Shown here: one piece after another, positions 1 to 6,970 of the stretch
How the letters are laid out: each line of letters begins with the position of its first letter
Position numbering within the stretch: the first letter of the stretch is position 1
NCBI GenBank assembly: GCA_002309675.1
Contig: DBXX01000003.1
Location: 5,821-25,199, forward strand
From: Lachnospiraceae bacterium UBA1201
GTDB lineage: Bacteria > Bacillota > Clostridia > Lachnospirales > Lachnospiraceae
DNA: 19,379 nt
Reading direction: 5' to 3'
Position numbers and translations under genes: made by a program
Notes under the pieces: model-generated
Databases searched by the model: none
What the model was told of the DNA's origin: nothing
The model's input: the letters and a program-made list of their open reading frames with translations, nothing else

Positions 1-359
1 GCTGCCTTGAGTCCGTATTTCTTTCTTTCCTTCATACGAGGATCACGGGTCAGGAAGCCTGCCTTCTTGAGAACCGGACGGAACTCAGCATCTGCCTTGC
101 AGAGTGCTCTTGCGATGCCGTGACGGATCGCACCGGCCTGACCGGAGATACCGCCGCCGCGTACTGTTACGAGTACATCGTACTTCTCGGTGTTCTCGGT
201 AGCTGCGAGGGGCTGACGAACGATAACCTTCAAGGTCTCAAGGCCGAAGTATTCGTCCATGGGGCGCTTGTTGATCGTTACAACACCTGTACCGGGCTTA
301 ATATATACACGGGCAATGCTCTTCTTTCTTCTGCCTGTGCCGTAAAACTTATCTGCCAT
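1..359 (-). CDS. rpsI: 30S ribosomal protein S9, 3' end cut by window edge
   Basis: Small-subunit ribosomal protein S9, whose basic C-terminal tail reaches the P-site tRNA. The visible 119 codons begin MADKFYGTGRRKKSIARVYI and include the conserved stretches GTGVVTINKRPMDEYFG and GGGISGQAGAIRHGIARAL, all typical of S9. The family is about 130 residues long, so only the last ten or so residues and the stop lie beyond position 1. The start at 359 is set by an AAAGGAG ribosome binding site at 369-375, nine bases upstream. It follows rplM by 25 bases in the same direction, the standard L13-S9 operon of bacteria, and should be expressed from the rplM promoter at 958-986. Identification is secure. 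Confidence 0.97.
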   Translation of the reverse strand, partial: MADKFYGTGRRKKSIARVYIKPGTGVVTINKRPMDEYFGLETLKVIVRQPLAATENTEKYDVLVTVRGGGISGQAGAIRHGIARALCKADAEFRPVLKKAGFLTRDPRMKERKKYGLKA

Positions 360-384
360 CTTATTACTCTCCTTTCAACCTCAA

Positions 385-813
385 TTAGAATGTCAATACT
401 TCAGGCTTCTGAGCTGCGTAAGGATGCTCCTCACCGGCAACTACGTGAAGCTTCTTGATCATCTGTCTGCCCAAAGGTCCCTTCGGAAGCATACCGTGTA
501 CGGCAAGCTCGATCACCTTCTCAGGCTTCTTCGCCAACATTTCTCTTAAGGTTGTCTCTCTCATTCCACCCGGATAATCGGAGTGGTTGTAATAGATCTT
601 CTGATCCAGTTTCTTACCGGTAACCTTGATCTTCTCAGCGTTGATAACGATCACATAATCACCTGTATCGATGTGAGGTGTAAAAGTAGGCTTATTCTTT
701 CCTCTTAAAACAGCGGCAACACCGGATGTCAAACGTCCCAGTGTACAACCAGCTGCATCAACTACATACCATTTTCTTTCAATCGTAGCCGGACTGGCCA
801 TGAAACTCTTCAT
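385..813 (-). CDS. rplM: 50S ribosomal protein L13
   Basis: Large-subunit ribosomal protein L13, an early assembly protein that binds 23S rRNA. The 142-residue product has the full family length. It shows RKWYVVDAAGCTLGRLTS near the N-terminus, HIDTGDYVIVINAEKI in the middle, and the diagnostic HGMLPKGPLGRQMIKKL followed by the C-terminal GEEHPYAAQKPE. The start at 813 has a strong GGAGG site at 821-825. The gene heads the rplM-rpsI operon and is preceded by a consensus promoter and a leader of about 138 nt in which the ribosome binding site can be paired, so autogenous control by L13 is plausible. Confidence 0.98.
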   Translation of the reverse strand: MKSFMASPATIERKWYVVDAAGCTLGRLTSGVAAVLRGKNKPTFTPHIDTGDYVIVINAEKIKVTGKKLDQKIYYNHSDYPGGMRETTLREMLAKKPEKVIELAVHGMLPKGPLGRQMIKKLHVVAGEEHPYAAQKPEVLTF

Positions 814-951
814 TGGTTAACCTCCATTATGGTGGCACGGGAAACCCCGTGTTTTTGTCTATCATTGTGCTTTGTGTCAGTTTCTGCAGAAGCATCTCAA
901 TATTCCGGGGCATGGTATATCGAGGCGACTTCACGACAGAAGACGTCACAT
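814..951 (-). promoter_or_regulatory. rplM leader with two adjacent hairpins, possible L13 autoregulatory element
   Basis: This is the untranslated stretch between the predicted start site near 951 and rplM. Read on the minus strand, its end can form two adjacent hairpins. The first is CACGGG/CCCGTG at 836-851. The second is CCACCA/TGGAGG at 821-835, with one A-A mismatch and a three-base loop, and it buries the GGAGG ribosome binding site. L13 leader motifs are known in low-GC Gram-positives; whether this one matches that family is an inference from position and structure only. Confidence 0.5.
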
Positions 952-957
952 TAAGAG

Positions 958-986
958 ATTATATAACACCCTCACCTATATGTCAA
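958..986 (-). promoter_or_regulatory. sigma-A promoter of rplM-rpsI
   Basis: On the minus strand, TTGACA at 981-986 and TATAAT at 958-963 are separated by exactly 17 bases. Both hexamers match the consensus perfectly, as expected for a ribosomal protein operon. Transcription would start near 951. Confidence 0.9.
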
Positions 987-1037
987 GGGTTTTTTCTTGA
1001 TTTTTTTCAGTTGGGCACATTATCCGCTCACATGTCA

Positions 1038-1076
1038 CGGCGGGGTGCCTTACGTCCGTCGAAAGGCGCCCCGCCG
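1038..1076 (-). terminator. strong GC-rich hairpin between the membrane-protein operon and rplM
   Basis: A 14-bp inverted repeat, CGGCGGGGTGCCTT at 1038-1051 and AAGGCGCCCCGCCG at 1063-1076, with one wobble position and an 11-base loop. It lies between the stop of membrane protein E at 1119 and the rplM promoter. The minus-strand sequence after it is not U-rich, so it is not a textbook intrinsic terminator. It may stabilise the 3' end of the operon mRNA or act as an atypical terminator. Confidence 0.5.
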
Positions 1077-1118
1077 GGTATCATTTCTGTCTTTGAAACT
1101 TCAATCGTTTACTCACAC

Positions 1119-1721
1119 TCAGTCGTCCTCACGCAGGAGTTCTGCTACTTCTTCCATCGACATCGTCGTGGAATCATGGATGACTTCCTCGTAGATGACC
1201 TCGCCCTCTTCCTCGAAGACTTTCCATTCCTTCACGGGTTCGTCCAGCTCCTGGTTGAGGATCTCCACACCGATCTTCTCGCCGTTATCATTCAGGCCCT
1301 CGGCAGATACTTTCTTACCTTCTGCCAGATCCAGGATCATCTGCTGTCTCTTTATCTTTTCATCGTACTTCTTGATAACGTGTTCATACCGTAACCACTG
1401 ATTGTTGTACGGATCGTAAACTACGAAGATACGGCGGACGGTCATAATGATCATCACAACGAGGGCGATCAAAAGAAGAATGATCAATGTGCCGAACATA
1501 TTGGCCACATAATCCATGTCATTCTGGCGATATTCGTCCATGTAGTCCGAAACAGCCCAGGAGAAGAAGAGCGCAAATACGAGCACAACGTAAAAAATAA
1601 CGCGAAAGATCTCCCTGACGCGGTTCTTTTTGATCTCCACGCGCGCGATCTCAAGATTTGAAACCATCTTTTTGATTCGCTGCAGATCGACATCTTTCAG
1701 ATTGCTTTTACTTACTTTCAT
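1119..1721 (-). CDS. two-TM membrane protein E of the five-gene operon, unknown function
   Basis: Not recognised as a named family. The 200-residue protein starts MKVSKSNLKD at 1721, chosen because AGGAGGAGT at 1725-1733 fits it; an in-frame start at 1754 would overlap the previous gene by 32 bases. It has a charged helix (about 5-38), a membrane segment at about 39-57, a short loop, and a second segment at about 74-94. A cytoplasmic part follows, opening RRIFVVYDPYNNQWLRY and continuing as a coiled coil. It ends TTMSMEEVAELLREDD, a divergent form of the motif that ends proteins A to D. Only one base separates its start from the stop of protein D, so translation is probably coupled. It is the last gene of the operon. 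Charge distribution suggests both termini face the cytoplasm. Confidence 0.85.
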   Translation of the reverse strand: MKVSKSNLKDVDLQRIKKMVSNLEIARVEIKKNRVREIFRVIFYVVLVFALFFSWAVSDYMDEYRQNDMDYVANMFGTLIILLLIALVVMIIMTVRRIFVVYDPYNNQWLRYEHVIKKYDEKIKRQQMILDLAEGKKVSAEGLNDNGEKIGVEILNQELDEPVKEWKVFEEEGEVIYEEVIHDSTTMSMEEVAELLREDD

Positions 1722-1722
1722 A

Positions 1723-2355
1723 TTACTCCTCCTCTCGGATGCTATCCCACGCATCTTCTATGGATAACACCAGATCTCCGTCGGTATTGCTGACCCCGTC
1801 CATCACGCCGGTCTCGGAAAATACGTGATCTTCCGCGTGTTCTCCGAACGTTTTTCTATCTTCGGTCAATGCCGCCTGCTTCGCAGCCTGCTCCATCGCC
1901 CTCGCCTCTTCTTCGAGTTTCTTTTCTTCCGCCCGAAGCTTCCGGATCGCTTCTTCCTGAAGTGTCACGAACTGCGCGTAACTCTGTCGGTCGCAACTGA
2001 CCGGGTCGATGTAGAAAAACCGCCTTCGCAGGTTGATGATGATAATGACTCCCAGGGCAATGATCCCGGCGTACATTATGTATTTGGCGACCGATGTCAA
2101 TCCGTACCCGATCAGGGTCATCTCCCCGGCCACACCTACTACGTTCGCTTTATCGTAGCTTTGCACACCCTCATCCATTAACCGGAAGATCGCGGTGACG
2201 ACCAGCAATACGACGATCGCGATCGTGCACATCAATATGTTATGGGTCTGTTTTTCATGCGTTTTTACCGCATTCGAATACTCTTCTTCATGATCCACCA
2301 GCTTATCATGCGTTTCGCGGATCAATTGTTGATGTCTTGTGTAATCCAAATTCAT
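1723..2355 (-). CDS. two-TM membrane protein D of the five-gene operon, unknown function
   Basis: An unrecognised 210-residue protein with the same plan as its neighbours. An N-terminal charged helix (about 5-38) is followed by membrane segments at about 40-58 and 91-109, then RRRFFYIDPVSCDRQSY, which resembles the post-membrane part of protein E (RRIFVVYDPYNNQW). A strongly charged coiled coil follows at about 125-165. The C-terminus is DLVLSIEDAWDSIREEE, carrying the shared acidic motif. The start at 2355 has only a poor ribosome binding site. However, a 10-codon mini-ORF at 2352-2384 ends in an ATGA overlap with this start, so initiation may depend on termination of that mini-ORF. The gap from protein C is 45 bases, the largest in the operon. 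Confidence 0.85.
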   Translation of the reverse strand: MNLDYTRHQQLIRETHDKLVDHEEEYSNAVKTHEKQTHNILMCTIAIVVLLVVTAIFRLMDEGVQSYDKANVVGVAGEMTLIGYGLTSVAKYIMYAGIIALGVIIIINLRRRFFYIDPVSCDRQSYAQFVTLQEEAIRKLRAEEKKLEEEARAMEQAAKQAALTEDRKTFGEHAEDHVFSETGVMDGVSNTDGDLVLSIEDAWDSIREEE

Positions 2356-2384
2356 GCTGCTTGTTTCAATTCCCGTTTTTTCAT
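2352..2384 (-). CDS. candidate 10-residue leader ORF coupled to protein D
   Basis: A mini-ORF, ATG then nine codons (MKKRELKQAA) then TGA, lies in the 45-base gap between proteins C and D. Its TGA overlaps the ATG of protein D as ATGA. An AGGAAA sequence at 2385-2390 directly precedes its ATG, rather close for a ribosome binding site. Protein D lacks a good site of its own, so this may be a coupling ORF. A chance occurrence cannot be excluded. Confidence 0.3.
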   Translation of the reverse strand: MKKRELKQAA

Positions 2385-2400
2385 TTTCCTATATAAATGC

Positions 2401-4545
2401 TCAGTCCTCGTCGTCGGCGAATGACTCGAGGTCTTTCAGCGCATCTTCCAGCGAAATGGTAAGCCCCTGTTCACGGTCCATGCGAACGTTCGACCCCTCT
2501 CCTGTCGAAGCGTTCCTCAGATCGAGCGAAGCTGTGTCCCTCTTACCATACTCTTCCTGAAGGGAACGGATATGCTCGGTCATGGATGACGTGAATTCAT
2601 CGCTGGTACGCAGGGAAGCTTTCTTCTCCTCTGCTTTCGGCGCTTCAGGCGCAGGGCGGATCGGCGTCTCCTCCTCGGAAACCTCTACAGGAGTTACGGG
2701 ATCCTGGTCAGAAGACATGGCTGCGCGCCGGAGCACGGTCGACTTCTTCGGCCGTCCGTCATAGTTGTATTTATCCTTTTCGCCGCCTGTGCGATGCCGG
2801 AACGCTGCGGGCTCTTCTCCCGCCAGTTCTGCAGCCGCGTGGGCGGAATGATTGATATAACTGTTTCCCGGCTCTTCCTGGTCCACGAAAGGTGTCTGCT
2901 CACGTGTATCCGCCGTCGGATAATAGAACAGATTACTGCTGGCCGGGTGCTGCGGAGCTTCCGTTTTTTCCTCAACGATCTCCTCCTGCGGCATCCGCCG
3001 GATCCTCTCCATCTCGTTTTCCAGTTCAGCGGAAAACTCTGCTTCTTCCTGTGCTTTTCTCTTCAAATCCCGCATATATTCCTCCAGTTTCTTCTTATCT
3101 TCCGCAGCGATCCCTTCTTCGCTCTGCTCCTCTGCTTTCCCTTCGGACACCGCTTCAGCTGCATCGATCGTATCCGTTTCTTCGGATACGGGCATCTCGA
3201 CAGCCGGGATCGGTTTTGCGCCTGCGATCGGTTCTTCGACCGCTGCCGGCTCTCCCGCCGTCGGCGCCGGGCGCTCGACACGGCCCTCTTCCTGCACACC
3301 GGAAGGCTCGTCTATGCGCTCCTGCGGACTCGCCGGACTTCCCAGATCCGGCATAAGATCGATCGGCTCTGACGCGGATGCGGCAAATGAGCCGGAAAGA
3401 CCGATATCAATACTTGCATTGCCATAGGAAAGATCATAAGGATCATCCTTCCGGGCAGCTTTTGGTGCGGTCCCTGCAACAGGCCCGGGCCGGACCTCAT
3501 CCTTCGATGTCTGACGCACACTCTCTGCTTCGGCGACCGCCTCGGTCAGTTCAGCCATGGAGATCGTCTTCGTTTCATTCACATCGATCACAGGCTTATT
3601 CCACGAAGGATCTTTACGCCTCTGTGCACAGACCAGCATGAACTCTATGTCTGTGAGAAGATAGTTGTAGTTTTCGATCGAAGTCTCATACCGATCGATC
3701 AATGTGATCGACGGGATCATATGATTATCCTTCTTCTCGTAAAGAAAACGGATACCAAAGAACACCGCCATAATGATGCCTGCATAGAACATCAGGTATG
3801 AGAGTACCATCCACACCTTCCAAATCCCTGTCGGCAAAAGGTTCGCAAACGGACCATCCAGGATACGGGAAGCAATAGCAACCGCGATCGCAATGATCAT
3901 CAACTGCATGTTCGCTTTCCGATGGATCCGGACCTCATCCAGATCCCGGACCACGATCGTCCGTCTTTCGTTGATCTCCTCTTTGTTCTTCTCGATCTGC
4001 GGAACGGTCAATCGCACCACGTCCACGTAATAGCCGGAATTCACCGTATCAAATCGGTACGGCTCTATACGCGTGGCATCCGCTTCCGCCGGCGTCATGC
4101 CCTGGCGGATCTCGATGAGTTTATGAAAATTCCTTTTCGTCTGGCTGTCGATCGAGGCAGCTGCCTCCTTAAATGACAGCTCGGACCCGTCCTTCATGCG
4201 GATCGGGCTCGAATACTTCGAAAAGGCACGCAAAAACATGTATCCGAAGGCGATCACCACGATAGCAATGATCAAAAAGAAAATATCGACCAGGCCTCCG
4301 AATAAGTTCCCGACAGCCATGGTGCCCGCATTTCCGGATTCCAGTCCGTGCGTAACCAAAGCATCCCGGAGAATGCTTACCAGTCCTATACTGAGAAGAA
4401 ATGCGATCATAACACCGAAGCGCAGCATCTCTTCGAATGCTTCCCGATGTTTGAAAACCATCTCTCTCTTCTGCCGGACCCCCTCTTCGATCAGTCCCTT
4501 TAACAGGGTGACCTGTTCGGCTTTGCTGATTCCGGTCTCATCCAT
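2401..4545 (-). CDS. large four-TM membrane protein C with disordered arm, unknown function
   Basis: Not recognised. It has 714 residues from the ATG at 4545, chosen over an in-frame GTG at 4554 because the AAGGGG site upstream is correctly spaced only for the ATG. It contains two copies of the operon's membrane module: coil, TM about 43-61 and 84-106, then coil; and a second coil, TM about 213-230 and 245-268, then YETSIENYNYLL. At 326-337 lies KTISMAELTEAV, an internal copy of the terminal motif. Residues about 345-690 are low complexity, rich in Pro, Glu and Ala, with a predicted charged coiled coil (about 470-530), and are probably a flexible cytoplasmic arm. The protein ends GLTISLEDALKDLESF plus an acidic tail. 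It looks like a fusion or duplication of the small proteins around it and is a likely scaffold for the group; that role is inferred. Confidence 0.88.
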   Translation of the reverse strand: MDETGISKAEQVTLLKGLIEEGVRQKREMVFKHREAFEEMLRFGVMIAFLLSIGLVSILRDALVTHGLESGNAGTMAVGNLFGGLVDIFFLIIAIVVIAFGYMFLRAFSKYSSPIRMKDGSELSFKEAAASIDSQTKRNFHKLIEIRQGMTPAEADATRIEPYRFDTVNSGYYVDVVRLTVPQIEKNKEEINERRTIVVRDLDEVRIHRKANMQLMIIAIAVAIASRILDGPFANLLPTGIWKVWMVLSYLMFYAGIIMAVFFGIRFLYEKKDNHMIPSITLIDRYETSIENYNYLLTDIEFMLVCAQRRKDPSWNKPVIDVNETKTISMAELTEAVAEAESVRQTSKDEVRPGPVAGTAPKAARKDDPYDLSYGNASIDIGLSGSFAASASEPIDLMPDLGSPASPQERIDEPSGVQEEGRVERPAPTAGEPAAVEEPIAGAKPIPAVEMPVSEETDTIDAAEAVSEGKAEEQSEEGIAAEDKKKLEEYMRDLKRKAQEEAEFSAELENEMERIRRMPQEEIVEEKTEAPQHPASSNLFYYPTADTREQTPFVDQEEPGNSYINHSAHAAAELAGEEPAAFRHRTGGEKDKYNYDGRPKKSTVLRRAAMSSDQDPVTPVEVSEEETPIRPAPEAPKAEEKKASLRTSDEFTSSMTEHIRSLQEEYGKRDTASLDLRNASTGEGSNVRMDREQGLTISLEDALKDLESFADDED

Positions 4546-4560
4546 TCTATCCACATCCCC

Positions 4561-5211
4561 TTACTCTAAATCGTCATCTTCACCATAGATGGAACGTATC
4601 GCGTCCTCGATCGGAATGACGAGGTCCCCGTTGGAGTCGCGGGCAATGCCGTCCGCCTTCGGTTTCAGATCCTCTGTCGCCATCTGTCCGTCATTGCGGT
4701 TCTTCATCGCAATGAAACTGTCCATCTGCAGCTTAGTCGCCATCTCGGCGCGCTCCCTTTCCTCGCGGGCCCGGCTCTTTTGTTCGACCATCGCCTCGCG
4801 AGCCTGAAGGATCCGTTGTTTTTGGAGTTTTACATAGGAAACATAAAACATCCGGTGTCCGTTCGCTCCGTCCCGCACGATCATCGTGCGATATAAGCCT
4901 ACACAGGCGATCACACCGAAGAACAGGATCACGGCGTAAGTCACGTAGACCCAGACCATTACCATGGTGAAACCGCCCATAAACAAGGCATATTCCATGG
5001 AAGTGTCCTTCTTAACCTTTTCGATCTCGAAGACATCCTGTATGTTTGTCAGATAATACAGGCCCGCCATAATGATCAGGCTTGCGATGAACCACATACG
5101 GTATCGACGGTGCTCCCGTTCGGCGTCCTTAAGCGCGAACTCCTGTTTATCCAGCGCCTCCTTGCGTATCAAATACTGTTGCTGTGCAACACGATCCCCT
5201 AAAATCGCCAT
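4561..5211 (-). CDS. two-TM membrane protein B of the five-gene operon, unknown function
   Basis: An unrecognised 216-residue protein. The N-terminal 38 residues form a charged amphipathic helix (QQQYLIRKEALDKQEFALKD). Membrane segments lie at about 39-55 and 83-106, joined by a lysine-rich loop. The cytoplasmic part has YVSYVKLQKQRILQAREAMV and then a highly charged coil to about 165. The C-terminus reads DLVIPIEDAIRSIYGEDDDLE, the shared motif with Pro in place of Ser. The start at 5211 follows GGGGAAAT. The stop is 15 bases from the start of protein C and the gap from protein A is 20 bases, so all are in one transcript. Confidence 0.85.
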   Translation of the reverse strand: MAILGDRVAQQQYLIRKEALDKQEFALKDAEREHRRYRMWFIASLIIMAGLYYLTNIQDVFEIEKVKKDTSMEYALFMGGFTMVMVWVYVTYAVILFFGVIACVGLYRTMIVRDGANGHRMFYVSYVKLQKQRILQAREAMVEQKSRAREERERAEMATKLQMDSFIAMKNRNDGQMATEDLKPKADGIARDSNGDLVIPIEDAIRSIYGEDDDLE

Positions 5212-5231
5212 TTTATTTCCCCTGATGATCC

Positions 5232-5858
5232 TTATTCCGCTGTGACTTCTTCCTCTTCAGTAAAACTATCGATCTCGGAAAGTGCATCTTCCAACGAAAT
5301 GGTCAATCCGAGGTCGTCGTCCTCGGAGATTCCGCTTTCGTCTCCTAGCTGCAGATTCTGTCCGAAACCATATTCAGCAGCAGCCATCTGGCGCTCCGCT
5401 TCGAATTCGAGCTCGCGCGCTTCCGAACTGAGAACGAGCTGCTCCTCTCTTTCCTTAGCTTGCACCAAAAGCTTCTCCTTATCCATGATTATGCACTCAT
5501 AATCGTGGATCAATGCAGCCGGATGCATCATTACGCCGGTGTCCACATGACGCTGTGATACGATCATCGGTACACGCCCGATCAACATCAGCATACCAAA
5601 TCCGATCGCCGCGATGCAGAATACGGTGAGAATGATCCCCAGAACATGATACTTCTCGTTCTTAAACAAGACTGTATCCGCGAACACCATCAGACCCAAT
5701 CCGGCAACGACCAGGACGGCCATCTTCAGCGAATACGTGATCGCTTCAGCCTTCTTGAGTTGTACGACTTCTATCTCAGTCCTGTAATAATTCAGGTCCT
5801 TCTCCAGATCCGAAATGGATGGCCCCTGTTTTGTTACTATCCCTTTTTCGTATACCAT
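5232..5858 (-). CDS. two-TM membrane protein A, first gene of the five-gene operon, unknown function
   Basis: An unrecognised 208-residue protein. It has an N-terminal coiled coil (about 15-40), membrane segments at about 44-61 and 72-94, then a cytoplasmic part. That part contains PAALIHDYECIIMDKEKLLV and a Glu-rich coil (about 125-160). The C-terminus is GLTISLEDALSEIDSF followed by an acidic tail, nearly identical to the end of protein C. The coding DNA of that stretch is also close: ACCATTTCG then a Leu codon then GAAGATGC is shared. It is the first gene after the consensus promoter at 5906-5934, with a leader of about 40 bases. Confidence 0.85.
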   Translation of the reverse strand: MVYEKGIVTKQGPSISDLEKDLNYYRTEIEVVQLKKAEAITYSLKMAVLVVAGLGLMVFADTVLFKNEKYHVLGIILTVFCIAAIGFGMLMLIGRVPMIVSQRHVDTGVMMHPAALIHDYECIIMDKEKLLVQAKEREEQLVLSSEARELEFEAERQMAAAEYGFGQNLQLGDESGISEDDDLGLTISLEDALSEIDSFTEEEEVTAE

Positions 5859-5905
5859 ATCCCTGTTCCCTTACTTCCCGGGTTTATAGGCACTTACCCG
5901 TATAC

Positions 5906-5934
5906 ATTATAGAATTTTGAGACGAAAAAGTCAA
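5906..5934 (-). promoter_or_regulatory. sigma-A promoter of the five-gene membrane operon
   Basis: On the minus strand, TTGACT at 5929-5934 and TATAAT at 5906-5911 are 17 bases apart. Five of six -35 bases and all -10 bases match consensus. The start site would be near 5899. It directly abuts the U-tract of the upstream terminator, so the operon is insulated from the sigma/anti-sigma transcript. This is a housekeeping-type promoter; I see no ECF-type signature here. Confidence 0.87.
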
Positions 5935-5935
5935 G

Positions 5936-5981
5936 AAAAAGCAATAACGCTTGCGAACGGAATCCACCGTACGCAAGCGTT
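5936..5981 (-). terminator. intrinsic terminator after the anti-sigma gene
   Basis: A 10-bp stem, AACGCTTGCG/CGCAAGCGTT (5946-5955 and 5972-5981), extended by ACGG/CCGT past one mismatch with a six-base loop. On the minus strand it is followed by ATTGCTTTTTC. It ends the transcript of the gene that stops at 6026. Confidence 0.88.
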
Positions 5982-6025
5982 TTGCATTTATTGTCCGTAT
6001 ATTGTTTTTCGTATACCGAACGGGC

Positions 6026-6967
6026 TCATACGATGCGATATGCCAGGATCTCCCAGTTTTCACCATAGAGCACGATCAGGAAGATGTTTTTGCCTTCTTT
6101 CGGTTCCGTTTCGCGATCGGATCCCGCCCGATATTCCAGCCGGAACGAAGTTCCATCCTCCTGCTCCTGACGCGTGATCTCGGAAAATGATACCCGATCG
6201 TTTCCCTCATAGAGCGCGAGGATCTTTGACGGCGTGATTCCATCATGATCAGCAACGAATACCTCGATCTGAACCCGCTCTTCGGCCGAAGGCTCGGGAA
6301 TCCCATCAACGGACAACGTTCCGCCGCTATATTCTGCCTTTCGGGTCGGATCAAACGTAAGAAGTCCATTTGTGCCTGCAGGCGAGCCATCGACTCCTTT
6401 CCCATCGTTATTCTCCGTCAGGAGCGCGATAAATTCCGTTTGATAGAGCATGGGGCCGTCAGATTGGTTTTCAACGGTGATTTTCGTTTCGATCGCGGCA
6501 GCGGGGTACTGTCCGGTCCCCGGCGGTATCTCTTCCTCAGGCCTCGTGTCGCCCTTATATGCTTCAACCGCAACGTCCGACACGCTCGCTTTCGAACCGG
6601 CAACAAACCCGCCTCCCTCTCTTTCATCCGGGGCATTCTGTGCGATCAGGGTACTATCGTATGACTTATCCCTACCGAGCATCTTCACGCCTGCAAAACA
6701 CAGCAGAACTACAGCAGCCGCGGCAGCCAGACCGGAAATGGCCTTCACATAGCGGGCGAGTTTCTTCTTTTGAGGCTGGATCGAAACGACCTTCGGCTCG
6801 GTATCCCCGGCCTCTCGGCACAACGCTTCCATCTTATGACGGTATTCGGAGCTCGTCTGCATCAGATCCTGCGTTTCACCTTTCAGAGCATACGTCAGGT
6901 ACTCCTGATAGGAATCCTCCAGTTCGTCTTCCAACGCCTGTTTCAATAAATCGTCTTCACTCATCAT
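6026..6967 (-). CDS. probable membrane anti-sigma factor
   Basis: A 313-residue protein with a cytoplasmic N-terminal region of about 75 residues, one membrane segment (about 77-96, after QKKKLARYVK) and an extracytoplasmic domain of about 215 residues. That layout, together with its place three bases after an ECF sigma gene, is the usual arrangement of an anti-sigma factor that holds sigma at the membrane. The N-terminal part lacks the HxxxCxxC zinc motif of ZAS-type anti-sigmas, so the family is unassigned and the role rests on context. The outer domain contains a region (about 145-313) that I cannot match to a known fold. The start at 6967 has GGAGGAG six bases upstream; the adjacent ATG at 6964 is also possible. 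Confidence 0.8.
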   Translation of the reverse strand: MMSEDDLLKQALEDELEDSYQEYLTYALKGETQDLMQTSSEYRHKMEALCREAGDTEPKVVSIQPQKKKLARYVKAISGLAAAAAVVLLCFAGVKMLGRDKSYDSTLIAQNAPDEREGGGFVAGSKASVSDVAVEAYKGDTRPEEEIPPGTGQYPAAAIETKITVENQSDGPMLYQTEFIALLTENNDGKGVDGSPAGTNGLLTFDPTRKAEYSGGTLSVDGIPEPSAEERVQIEVFVADHDGITPSKILALYEGNDRVSFSEITRQEQEDGTSFRLEYRAGSDRETEPKEGKNIFLIVLYGENWEILAYRIV

Positions 6968-6970
6968 GAC

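Noticed and set aside
836..856. Plus-strand intrinsic terminator (CACGGG/CCCGTG then GTTTTTG)
   Set aside because: No plus-strand gene ends there; on the minus strand the same stem fits the rplM leader better.
813..1394. Plus-strand ORF of 193 codons across the rplM promoter and the end of protein E
   Set aside because: It spans a consensus promoter and a long hairpin and is antisense to a supported gene, so it is not coding.
2794..3372. Plus-strand ORF of 192 codons opposite protein C
   Set aside because: It is the complement of the low-complexity arm of protein C; no start signal or family resemblance.
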